Below the pieces are notes generated by a model. That model was not told the DNA's origin, did no database searches, and saw nothing but the letters and a program-made list of their open reading frames with translations. This document shows positions 49,542 through 57,548 of a stretch of DNA of 63,840 nucleotides, piece after piece. Position 1 is the stretch's first letter. The number at the start of each line of letters is the position of its first letter. Location: NCBI GenBank assembly GCA_905372495.1, contig CAJPPG010000001.1, positions 1-63,840 of the forward strand, read 5' to 3'. Position numbers and translations under genes: made by a program. This stretch comes from Candidatus Saccharimonadota bacterium. GTDB taxonomy: Bacteria > Patescibacteriota > Saccharimonadia > Saccharimonadales > Saccharimonadaceae.

Positions 49542-50072
49542 ATGGCTGTCGAAATTGAAGGTAGAATCCCAAATATTAATCCGGAAGAGGTAAAAGCTAA
49601 ACTTCTTGCCATCGGCGCTAAACCACTTGGCTTCTATCATTTTCGGCGTTACGTTTTTGATCCAACCATCGGCGCCCCTCATCGTTGGCTGCGACTGCGC
49701 ACGGATGGCAATAAGACCACTCTCACCTTCAAAGAACTTAATAATGATTCCTTCTCCGGTACTGAGGAGTGGGAAGTCGAAGTCTCAGATTTTGAAACCA
49801 CTTTAGAGATCCTAGAAAATACCGGTATTAAGCACCGTTCTTATCAAGAAAATACCCGTGATGAATATGAATATCATGGCGCCAAACTTTCTATTGACCA
49901 CTGGCCAAAGCTCGGCTACTTACTAGAAATAGAGGTTGAAAAAGAAGAGGATATTCATGAAATCGCTAGTAAGCTCGGCTTTAACTCACAGGACGTCATC
50001 TCAACCGACTTTGCTAGTCTTTATCGAAATATCGGCATTGATGTCAATAATTGTGAAATTATGAAATTTTAG
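49542..50072 (+). CDS. CYTH-domain protein (CyaB/thiamine triphosphatase family)
   Basis: 176 aa. The N-terminal AVEIEGRIPNI is the ExExK-type strand of the triphosphate tunnel fold, here with E-x-E-x-R. It continues with RRYVFDP, HRWLRLRTDGNKTTLTFKE, TRDEYEYHGAKLSIDHWPKLGYLLEIEVEKEEDI and a last helix. Charged residues line alternate strand positions as in class IV adenylate cyclases and triphosphatases. The most likely activity is hydrolysis of inorganic or organic triphosphate, but the substrate cannot be read from sequence. AGAGGA precedes the ATG. Confidence 0.9.
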   Translation: MAVEIEGRIPNINPEEVKAKLLAIGAKPLGFYHFRRYVFDPTIGAPHRWLRLRTDGNKTTLTFKELNNDSFSGTEEWEVEVSDFETTLEILENTGIKHRSYQENTRDEYEYHGAKLSIDHWPKLGYLLEIEVEKEEDIHEIASKLGFNSQDVISTDFASLYRNIGIDVNNCEIMKF

Positions 50073-50134
50073 TTATCTCGACAACCTATTATGAACTCTT
50101 GTGTCACCCAGAATTTTTTACCGTAATCCTCTTA

Positions 50135-50143
50135 TGCTATACT
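50135..50143 (+). promoter_or_regulatory. Extended -10 of gpmI (leaderless type)
   Basis: TGC plus TATACT (50138-50143), 6 nt before ATG 50150. This decides the start against an in-frame ATG at 50099 that lies upstream of the promoter. Confidence 0.65.
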
Positions 50144-50149
50144 AAATCC

Positions 50150-51799
50150 ATGAATAATTTACATTATGATGGACCAATTGTTTTAGCTGTACTTGATGGC
50201 GTCGGCCTCAGGAACGACGAGTATGGAAATGCCGTCGTGCAGGCGCACTCTGAGTTCATTGATCAGCTTTTTGATAAATATCCTTGGATCTCCCTTGAGG
50301 CTTCTGGTGAAGCTGTCGGTATTCTAAAAGGACAGATGGGTAACTCTGAGGTTGGTCATAACGCTCTTGGTGCTGGTCAAATTATCAAACAGGGTATTGC
50401 TAAGATCGAGGATGATTTTAATACTGGCGCTATCTGGCAAACCACCGCCTGGCGCGGCGCCATCGATAACGTTAAGCAAAATCACTCCACGCTGCACTTT
50501 TCTGGTATCTTCTCTGATGGTGGTGTCCATAGTTCAATTTTTCAACTTTTTAAAATGCTTGAACAGGCTCAAAAAGAGGGAATTGAAAAAATTCGTATCC
50601 ACCTTATTCTTGATGGTCGTGATGTTCCACCTCAGTCTGCAGACCACTACATTCAGCTTCTCGAGGATAAAATTGCTGAACTAAAATCCATCTCAGAGCT
50701 GCCTCTCGATTATCAAATCGCCTGTGGTGGCGGACGTATGCTTTTTTTGGCTGACCGCTATGAAGCGGACTGGAGTATTGTGAAAACGGGCTGGAATGCC
50801 ATGGTCTATGGCCAGGCTGACGATTATTTTACTTCCGCTATGCAGGCAGTTAAGGAAAATCGCTCAAAAAATCCAGGCCTGCAAGATCAATATTTCCCAA
50901 GCTTTGTTATCACAGAAGCAGGCCCAGACGGTCAACCTGATAAAAACCGTCCAGTTGGTTTGGTTAAAGACGGCGATAGTTTTATTTTCTATAGTTTCCG
51001 TGCAGACCGCGCCATCGAAACTGCTAAAGCCTTCACTGAGCAAGACTTCCATGGTTTCGACCGTGGCACCGAAAATAATCGCCCTCTCAATGTTTTCTTT
51101 GCTGGCATGACCGAATATGATTCTGATCTTCATCTTCCGGAGCATTGTCTTGTTACTCCGATCACTATTAAAGATCCATTAAACCAAGTTTTGGCTAAGC
51201 ACCAGCTAAATCAGCTTGCCGTCGCAGAGACTGTTAAGTTTGGGCATATCACCTATTATTTTAATGGTAATAGCTACGATAAAATGCCAGGCGAAGATTT
51301 TCTCGAAATTAAATCCGATACCAGACCTTTTAACGAACGGCCTTGGATGAAAGCGGCTGAAATTACTGATGCGGTTTTAGATAAAATGTCCGAAACTGAC
51401 GAATCAGGAAAGCCTAAATACCAATTTATTCGCATTAATTATGCGGGTGGTGATATGGTTGGTCATTTTGGCGAACTCGAGCCTACTATCACTGCCATGG
51501 AGGCTATCGACCTCCAGCTTGCTCGTCTCGCCAAGAAGGTTGATGAACTTGGCGGCATGATGGTTATTACTGCCGACCACGGTAATGCCGAGGAAGTGTT
51601 TGATCCAATTACTAAAAAACCAAAGACATCGCATACTCTCAACCCTGTTCCATGCTGGTTTTATGATAATACTAAAAACGCCACTCTCTATCAGCTAAAA
51701 CAGTTTCATGACGCTGGTTTGTCTAATGTTGCCCCCACTATAGCCAAACTTTTTGGTATTACTGATCTTCCAGCTTCTTGGCGCCGACCTCTAATCTAG
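50150..51799 (+). CDS. gpmI: Cofactor-independent phosphoglycerate mutase
   Basis: 549 aa. Converts 3- to 2-phosphoglycerate in glycolysis using two Mn ions. The alkaline-phosphatase-like core has VLAVLDGVGL, the catalytic Ser in MGNSEVGHNALGAGQI, DGRDVPPQSA, FYSFRADRAIE and the metal-binding ADHGNAE near the C-terminus. It is slightly longer than the usual 510 residues. The start at MNNLHYDGP is set by the extended -10 box 6 nt upstream. It is one of the few central-metabolism genes in this window. Confidence 0.96.
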   Translation: MNNLHYDGPIVLAVLDGVGLRNDEYGNAVVQAHSEFIDQLFDKYPWISLEASGEAVGILKGQMGNSEVGHNALGAGQIIKQGIAKIEDDFNTGAIWQTTAWRGAIDNVKQNHSTLHFSGIFSDGGVHSSIFQLFKMLEQAQKEGIEKIRIHLILDGRDVPPQSADHYIQLLEDKIAELKSISELPLDYQIACGGGRMLFLADRYEADWSIVKTGWNAMVYGQADDYFTSAMQAVKENRSKNPGLQDQYFPSFVITEAGPDGQPDKNRPVGLVKDGDSFIFYSFRADRAIETAKAFTEQDFHGFDRGTENNRPLNVFFAGMTEYDSDLHLPEHCLVTPITIKDPLNQVLAKHQLNQLAVAETVKFGHITYYFNGNSYDKMPGEDFLEIKSDTRPFNERPWMKAAEITDAVLDKMSETDESGKPKYQFIRINYAGGDMVGHFGELEPTITAMEAIDLQLARLAKKVDELGGMMVITADHGNAEEVFDPITKKPKTSHTLNPVPCWFYDNTKNATLYQLKQFHDAGLSNVAPTIAKLFGITDLPASWRRPLI

Positions 51800-51908
51800 G
51801 ATCCTATCGAGCGTGAAGGCTTTAAAAATCGTAGCAAATTATACGCTATATGATATAATCAGCTAAGAAAAAAAAGACAATTTTTTGGTGGGGAATAAAG
51901 GAGCTATT

Positions 51909-52760
51909 ATGCAAAAGATTACGAAAGCAATCATTCCAGTAGCTGGTTGGGGCACTCGTCGCCTTCCAATTACAAAAATTATTGAAAAATCAATGCTTCC
52001 TGTCGGTAACCGACCTCTTGTCGATTATTCAGTACAAGAATTAATTAAAGCCGGCATCACTGATATCTATATGGTCATTAGTAATGTCGAACCCTGCCAA
52101 GTTCAGGAATTCTATCGTGATAACTTAGCTCTTAATGATTATCTAATTGAGCGTGGCAAGGCTGATCGTCTATCTCTTGCAAAGACTCTCCCAGATCATG
52201 TCAAAATTCACTACACTACTCAGGATCCAGCCGGTCGTTATGGCACTGCTGTTCCTATTGCCTTAGTTGTCGAGGAATATAATCTTGACGAACCAGTCCT
52301 TGTCTTTATGGGTGACGATTTTGTTTGGAACCCAGATGGCGAATCCGCTGCTGAATCCCTTATTCGCTCCCTTCAGAGTGAAGATGAATCGGCTATTTTA
52401 GGTGTTGAAATTCCTCGTGAAAAAGTCGACAAATACGGTGTACTCAGCGTAAAAGACGGTAAGCTTGTTGACGTTGTGGAAAAGCCAAGCGTAGAAGAAG
52501 CTCCTTCCAACATGATTAATGTTAGTAAATACATTATGTCTCGCGATCTTTTGCACCGCGTGGTTAATTACGTTAAGGCTCATGACTTCGGTCCACTCGA
52601 TCAGGAATATCTTGTCACCGACCCAATCGACGAATATATCAAAGAAGGTGGCGTCATGCGTGTCGCTCCCACCACTGGTGAATACCTCGACGGTGGTTCT
52701 GTTGAAGGTTGGGTTCATGCCAATAATGTCGTTACCGGCTACCAAGCTAAACAAAAATAA
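51909..52760 (+). CDS. galU: UTP-glucose-1-phosphate uridylyltransferase (GalU-like)
   Basis: 283 aa from ATG 51909 with AAAGGAG 5-6 nt upstream; an in-frame GTG 24 nt earlier overlaps that site. The nucleotide-binding start is ITKAIIPVAGWGTRRLPITKIIEKSMLPVGNRPLVDY, followed by VFMGDDFVWNP, KYGVLSVKDGKLVDVVEKP and the C-terminal GEYLDGGSVEGWVHANN. It supplies UDP-glucose for surface glycans. A TGATATAAT promoter lies at 51851-51859. A MurA-type gene follows 64 nt later, so envelope precursors may be made from one transcript. Confidence 0.9.
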   Translation: MQKITKAIIPVAGWGTRRLPITKIIEKSMLPVGNRPLVDYSVQELIKAGITDIYMVISNVEPCQVQEFYRDNLALNDYLIERGKADRLSLAKTLPDHVKIHYTTQDPAGRYGTAVPIALVVEEYNLDEPVLVFMGDDFVWNPDGESAAESLIRSLQSEDESAILGVEIPREKVDKYGVLSVKDGKLVDVVEKPSVEEAPSNMINVSKYIMSRDLLHRVVNYVKAHDFGPLDQEYLVTDPIDEYIKEGGVMRVAPTTGEYLDGGSVEGWVHANNVVTGYQAKQK

Positions 52761-52824
52761 TTAATATACGCCAATTAGGCATCGTAAAAAATATCACCAC
52801 AAGAATATTTTACAAAGGAGAATT

Positions 52825-54375
52825 ATGGCAAAACCTCGTACCTACCAAGAAGAAATTGGTTTAGTTGTTTCAAATATGCGTCGCGAAAAAGGCCTAACTC
52901 AGGCCCAGCTCGCAAACATGATTGGCACATCACAGTCTGCCATTCATCGTATTGAAAAAGGTGACCAAAATACTTCTCTCGAGATGATTAAGAAAGTCTC
53001 TTCAGCTCTTGGCGGCCAGATTCTCTCCATTAACGACTCTTCTTCTCAGTCATTCCGTGTCAATGGTGGTCGCACCCTGAGTGGTACAATCACCATTAAT
53101 ACTTCTAAAAATGCTGCTGTTGGTTTGCTTTGCGCTAGCCTATTAAACCGTGGTCGCACCGTACTTCATCACGTCGCTCGTATCGAAGAAGTCTTTCGTA
53201 TTATTGAGGTTCTAGAGTCAATTGGTGTAAAATGTCGCTGGTTTAATCGCCGTCGTGATCTTGAAATTATCACACCACGTGAATTAAAAATGGACGAGCT
53301 TGATCTCGATGCTGCCCGTAAGACCCGCTCCATTATCATGTTCCTAGGCCCTCTTCTTCATCGCTATCAAAACTTTAAACTACCTTACGCCGGTGGCTGC
53401 TCTCTAGGTACTCGCACTGTCGAACCGCACCTCAAAGCTCTTTCTGCTTTCGGTCTTAAAGTTGATGCCAAATGCAATGCTGGCTTTTATGAGGCAACCG
53501 TCAGTCAGGCTGAACTTCAGAGCGAGGCAAATAAGCGCATTGTTTTGATTGAGCGTGGCGATACTGTAACGGAAAATGTTCTCATGGCTGCCGCACTTTA
53601 TCCAGGCAAGACTACTATCATTGGCGCTTCTCCAAACTATATGGTGCAGGACGTCTGTTTCTTCTTACAAAAACTTGGCGTTAAAATTGAAGGAATTGGT
53701 TCAACCACTCTTGAAGTTGAGGGGCTCGAAAAAATTGATGAGGATGTCGATTATTATCCTAGTGAAGATCCGATTGAGGCAATGTCTTTCATTGCTGCTG
53801 CCCTCGTTACTAAATCCGAAATCACCATCAGTCGTGCTCCTATCGAATTTCTTGAAATCGAGCTTGAAGTACTACGCACCATGCACGCTCGGATTGATCG
53901 CTCAGAAGAATATCGCTCCTTTAATGGCGAAACTCGTCTGGTTGATTTAATGATTCATAAATCCGATCTCGTTGCGCCAACTGATAAGATCCACCCAATG
54001 CCATTTCCAGGGCTCAATATCGACAACCTACCTTTTTTCAGTGTTATTGCTGCTACCGCTAACGGCCGTACTCTTATTCATGACTGGGTCTTCGAGAATC
54101 GTGCCATTTATTCAACTTATCTTTCAAACCTTAACGCTAAAATTGAACTACTTGACGCCCACCGTGTCTATGTTGAAGGTCCAACCAACTGGCATTCTGC
54201 AGAACTCGTTGCTCCTCCAGCTCTCCGTCCAGCCGTTGTTGTCCTGATTGCCATGCTGGCCGCTCCGGGTGTCTCGATTTTACGTAACGTCTACTCAATC
54301 AATCGCGGTTATCAGAACTTTGCTAAGCGCCTCAACCATCTTGGCGCCGATATTCGTCCCGTTTCCGGCATCTAG
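52825..54375 (+). CDS. murA: MurA-type enolpyruvyl transferase fused to an N-terminal HTH domain
   Basis: 516 aa, about 95 more than MurA. Residues 8-65 are an XRE/HTH-3 domain (NMRREKGLTQAQLANMIGTSQSAIHRIEKGD, then SLEMIKKVSSALGG). Residues 75-516 form the two-lobed MurA fold: SKNAAVGLLCASLL with the catalytic Lys, GGCSLGTRTVEPHLKAL with the PEP-binding Cys at about 192, PGLNIDNLPFFSVIAA with the catalytic Asp, VFENRAIY and INRGYQNFAKRLNHLGADI. Catalytic residues therefore seem intact, although the sequence is divergent. MurA makes UDP-GlcNAc-enolpyruvate, the first committed peptidoglycan step. The HTH suggests that the enzyme also binds DNA, perhaps as a substrate-sensing regulator. AAAGGAG precedes the ATG. 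Confidence 0.9.
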   Translation: MAKPRTYQEEIGLVVSNMRREKGLTQAQLANMIGTSQSAIHRIEKGDQNTSLEMIKKVSSALGGQILSINDSSSQSFRVNGGRTLSGTITINTSKNAAVGLLCASLLNRGRTVLHHVARIEEVFRIIEVLESIGVKCRWFNRRRDLEIITPRELKMDELDLDAARKTRSIIMFLGPLLHRYQNFKLPYAGGCSLGTRTVEPHLKALSAFGLKVDAKCNAGFYEATVSQAELQSEANKRIVLIERGDTVTENVLMAAALYPGKTTIIGASPNYMVQDVCFFLQKLGVKIEGIGSTTLEVEGLEKIDEDVDYYPSEDPIEAMSFIAAALVTKSEITISRAPIEFLEIELEVLRTMHARIDRSEEYRSFNGETRLVDLMIHKSDLVAPTDKIHPMPFPGLNIDNLPFFSVIAATANGRTLIHDWVFENRAIYSTYLSNLNAKIELLDAHRVYVEGPTNWHSAELVAPPALRPAVVVLIAMLAAPGVSILRNVYSINRGYQNFAKRLNHLGADIRPVSGI

Positions 54376-54379
54376 CTTA

Positions 54380-54388
54380 TGCTATAAT
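54380..54388 (+). promoter_or_regulatory. Extended -10 of the membrane protein gene at 54395 (leaderless type)
   Basis: TGC plus TATAAT (54383-54388) ends 6 nt before ATG 54395. Confidence 0.7.
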
Positions 54389-54394
54389 CAACAT

Positions 54395-55246
54395 ATGCTA
54401 CAGGTATTCAAACTTCAGAATATCGAAGAATTTATTTCTGAAATCAAAATCTCTAAGCTTATCTTTAGTAGTCTCATTTTGATAGCGGCAATCTTCGCGG
54501 GCGTTTGTTGCCAAATCAATCAAACCGAACAGAACGCGAGTTATGTCAAAAAATATCTTGTCGGCAAAAAAGGTTATTATGCGAATTTGGTTACAAGTAC
54601 CCGTCGTCGGGTGACGGAAAAATACTACGGCACTCAAGCAAAAACTGAGGAGGAGTTTTCTGAGCAGTTTACTACTGATTTTTATAAAAATATCAGCCAA
54701 CTTCAAGACTCCGAGCTTAAAGAAGGTGTGGTTTTTATGCAGTTAAAATATCTCAATGATTATTTTACGGAAATTCTAGAGCAGAGTATTAACCAAGAAA
54801 TCTATATTACACACCTAAACCGTTTTCTTGATCTTAGATTTTCCGGGCAAGAGAATTTTAATAGTATTAAGACTCAGATTAGTAATAGTATGGCTGCCAA
54901 AATCGACCAACTACTCTCTAAGGAGCGTCTCTCAGTTCATCCCGAAGTTCTCGCGAACTTTATCTCGCCCATGGTTGAAGTTTATTATCACCAGCTAATC
55001 TCAATCAGTCATGCTAATACAACTCTCTACCAAACTAACTCCACTCTCCATTTCCTTATCCTCAATCTCCCAATCATCGTCTTCCTAATCTTCTTGATTG
55101 TAGGCTATTTCTTTTATTCAAGCGTTGTTGGTCGCTTGCTTGCCTTTTGTTTTATTCTAATCTTCTTCTTCGCCGCCTTTCTCTTGCAGGCGCCAGTCTC
55201 CAATCACAATATTGACCTGACCTATAGTGATATAATCAAAGTATGA
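54395..55246 (+). CDS. Membrane protein of unknown function
   Basis: 283 aa from ATG 54395, set by the -10 box; the upstream extension of this frame overlaps murA and is not used. One membrane helix lies near residues 22-40 (LIFSSLILIAAIFAGVCC), an extracytoplasmic helical domain follows (about 45-215), and two or three helices close the protein (FLILNLPIIVFLIFLIVGYFFY, LLAFCFILIFFFAAFLL). A Cys pair at the end of the first helix (VCCQ) has no lipobox around it. No family is recognised. Its stop overlaps the ATG of the helicase that follows (ATGA). Confidence 0.75.
   Translation: MLQVFKLQNIEEFISEIKISKLIFSSLILIAAIFAGVCCQINQTEQNASYVKKYLVGKKGYYANLVTSTRRRVTEKYYGTQAKTEEEFSEQFTTDFYKNISQLQDSELKEGVVFMQLKYLNDYFTEILEQSINQEIYITHLNRFLDLRFSGQENFNSIKTQISNSMAAKIDQLLSKERLSVHPEVLANFISPMVEVYYHQLISISHANTTLYQTNSTLHFLILNLPIIVFLIFLIVGYFFYSSVVGRLLAFCFILIFFFAAFLLQAPVSNHNIDLTYSDIIKV
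55228..55236 (+). promoter_or_regulatory. Extended -10 inside the preceding gene, serving the PcrA/UvrD gene
   Basis: TGA plus TATAAT (55231-55236) ends 6 nt before ATG 55243, although it lies within the last codons of the upstream gene. The rule is kept even inside coding sequence. Confidence 0.6.
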
Positions 55247-57462
55247 ATATTTTTACGGAGGGACTGAATCCTGCTCAGCAGGAAGCAGTAGAGACTTTAA
55301 CTGGGCCACTTTTGATTTTAGCTGGTGCCGGTTCTGGTAAGACTAAAACCTTAACACATCGCATTGCTAACTTAATCTCTCATGGCATTCCAGGAGAGCG
55401 TATTCTAGCTGTCACTTTTACTAATAAGGCCGCCAGGGAAATGCGCGAGCGCTTATGGAGACTACTTCAACAATCTCGTTCAAACGCCTACCTTACTCCA
55501 CAACTTTCCGACGACATCGTCGCAGATAATACTGCTCTCCTTGCTTCTGATTCAACGCTGGGCCAAGATGTAAATCTTGACGGCTTTACCGATCCTCCTC
55601 GTAGCTTTATGTCCTATATGGGGACTTTTCACGGAATCTGTGTCAAAATCTTACGTATCGAACATCAAGCCACTGGACTAGATAAGAATTTCGTTATCTA
55701 CGATACTGATGACCAAATTTCTCTCATCAAACAGGCCATGAAAGACCTTAAAATTGATGACAAGAGTCTGCGCCCAAAGTCTATCCAAGGCACCATTTCT
55801 CATTGTAAGAATATTGGGCAAACTCCAGAGGAGTTTGAAGAGGAAGCATATTATCCGAATCAGGTTAAAGCCGCCAAAATCTTCGCTCGCTATGAGAAAC
55901 TAAAACGCGATTCCTTTGCCTTAGATTTTGATGACCTACTACTTGAGGTTGCTCACCTCTTTGAAAAACATCGTGAAGTGCGTGAACGCTGGCAAAATCG
56001 CTTTGAACATATTTTGATTGATGAGTATCAGGACACCAACCAGATTCAGTATCGTTTAGTTAAGGCCTTAGTTAACCAAGATAGAAATATTTGTGTAGTT
56101 GGCGATGATTGGCAGTCAATTTACTCTTGGCGTGGCGCTGATTTTACAAATATTCTTAATTTTGAACGTGATTTTCCTGGCGCTAAAACCATCAAGCTAG
56201 AACAAAACTATCGTAGTACTGGCAATATTCTGACTGCCAGTCAAAAAATTATTAATCAAAATAAAACCAGAACCGATAAAGAATTATTTACTACAGCTGG
56301 CGATGGGGAGCCAGTTGAAATTCAGTCATTGATGGACGAAACTGCTGAGGCAAACTATGTCGCACTGAAAATTATCAATCTACTTGCAAATTCCAAGACC
56401 ACTATGCAGAACGGTGAATTAATCAAAGATTTTACTAGCTATTCCGACTTTGCAGTTCTTTATCGTACCAATGCGCAATCCTATGCTATTGAAAAAGCCC
56501 TGATTTCTCACCAAATTCCCTACAAGATTATTGGTGGCGTACGCTTCTATGATCGCAAGGAAGTCAAAGATGTCCTGGCGGTTCTAAAACTGATCATTAA
56601 CTTCCATGATCGCATCAGCCTTGATCGAATTTGTCGCAATTTATTATCTGGTATTGGTCCAGCTAGCCTTGAGAAAATTCATACTTTCCTAAATCAATCC
56701 GAAGGCTATGATCAGTCTGCACAAGGGAAAAATAACGCCCTACTTGACACCGGCCTCTCTGATACTCTTTCTGGTAAAGCCAAAAATAGTTTTGCTAGAC
56801 TGCAGAATTTCTTGCGCGATCTTGATCTATCACTCAAGCCGGCCGAAATCACAGAACAGACTATTCATTATTTTGGCTTAGTTGAGTCTCTTCGAGATGG
56901 TACCCCGACTGGTGATGAAAGAGCCGAAAACCTCAATACTATGATTGGCAACGCCAGTGAGTTTGATGCTCTCGAGGATTTTCTTGCTGAAGCCAGCCTT
57001 ATGTCTTCCGCCGATGAACAAACCTCGACCAATTTTGTCACTCTCATGACTATCCATGCCGCCAAGGGTCTTGAATTTCCGGCCGTCTTCTTGGTGGGGC
57101 TTGAAGAGGGTCTTTTCCCGAGCTCTCGCTCTGATGATGAAGAGGCGATTGAGGAAGAACGTCGCTTAGCTTATGTAGGAATGACTAGGGCCAGAAAGCT
57201 ACTTATTTTAACTTACGCCGGTTCCCGTTTTTCGAACGGACAGCGCAGTTATAACATGCCATCACGTTTTCTGATTGAGTTAGGCTATGATCCATATAGT
57301 TCACAAAATGCTTCGCAATCTCATAATTCGTATAACCCGTATGACTCATACAGTCCATATAACTCACATAATTTCAGCGAGTCTAATAACTCTCGCTCTT
57401 TCGACCCATTCAATGATGATATTGAATACGATGAGGTCGACCCCTTTCCAGATGATTTTTAA
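55243..57462 (+). CDS. pcrA: ATP-dependent DNA helicase UvrD/PcrA
   Basis: 739 aa. Full set of SF1A motifs: LAGAGSGKTKTL, AVTFTNKAAREMRERL, TFHGICVKILR, ILIDEYQDTN, VGDDWQSIYSWRGAD, LEQNYRSTGNIL, TIHAAKGLEFPAVFLVGLEEGLFP and RRLAYVGMTRARKLLIL. It unwinds DNA in repair and replication restart. An insertion of about 40 residues in domain 1B (DNTALLASDSTLGQD) and a C-terminal Ser/Tyr/Asn low-complexity tail (SHNSYNPYDSYSPYNSHN) are unusual. The tail replaces the RNA-polymerase-binding Tudor domain of PcrA. It overlaps the membrane-protein gene by 4 nt. Confidence 0.95.
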   Translation: MNIFTEGLNPAQQEAVETLTGPLLILAGAGSGKTKTLTHRIANLISHGIPGERILAVTFTNKAAREMRERLWRLLQQSRSNAYLTPQLSDDIVADNTALLASDSTLGQDVNLDGFTDPPRSFMSYMGTFHGICVKILRIEHQATGLDKNFVIYDTDDQISLIKQAMKDLKIDDKSLRPKSIQGTISHCKNIGQTPEEFEEEAYYPNQVKAAKIFARYEKLKRDSFALDFDDLLLEVAHLFEKHREVRERWQNRFEHILIDEYQDTNQIQYRLVKALVNQDRNICVVGDDWQSIYSWRGADFTNILNFERDFPGAKTIKLEQNYRSTGNILTASQKIINQNKTRTDKELFTTAGDGEPVEIQSLMDETAEANYVALKIINLLANSKTTMQNGELIKDFTSYSDFAVLYRTNAQSYAIEKALISHQIPYKIIGGVRFYDRKEVKDVLAVLKLIINFHDRISLDRICRNLLSGIGPASLEKIHTFLNQSEGYDQSAQGKNNALLDTGLSDTLSGKAKNSFARLQNFLRDLDLSLKPAEITEQTIHYFGLVESLRDGTPTGDERAENLNTMIGNASEFDALEDFLAEASLMSSADEQTSTNFVTLMTIHAAKGLEFPAVFLVGLEEGLFPSSRSDDEEAIEEERRLAYVGMTRARKLLILTYAGSRFSNGQRSYNMPSRFLIELGYDPYSSQNASQSHNSYNPYDSYSPYNSHNFSESNNSRSFDPFNDDIEYDEVDPFPDDF

Positions 57463-57548
57463 TTCATTAATCGTTCATTCATAGACAAAAAATAGTAAAG
57501 CTTCTATACTTATAAATAATCATAAACAAAATAAAACTGGAAACTAAA

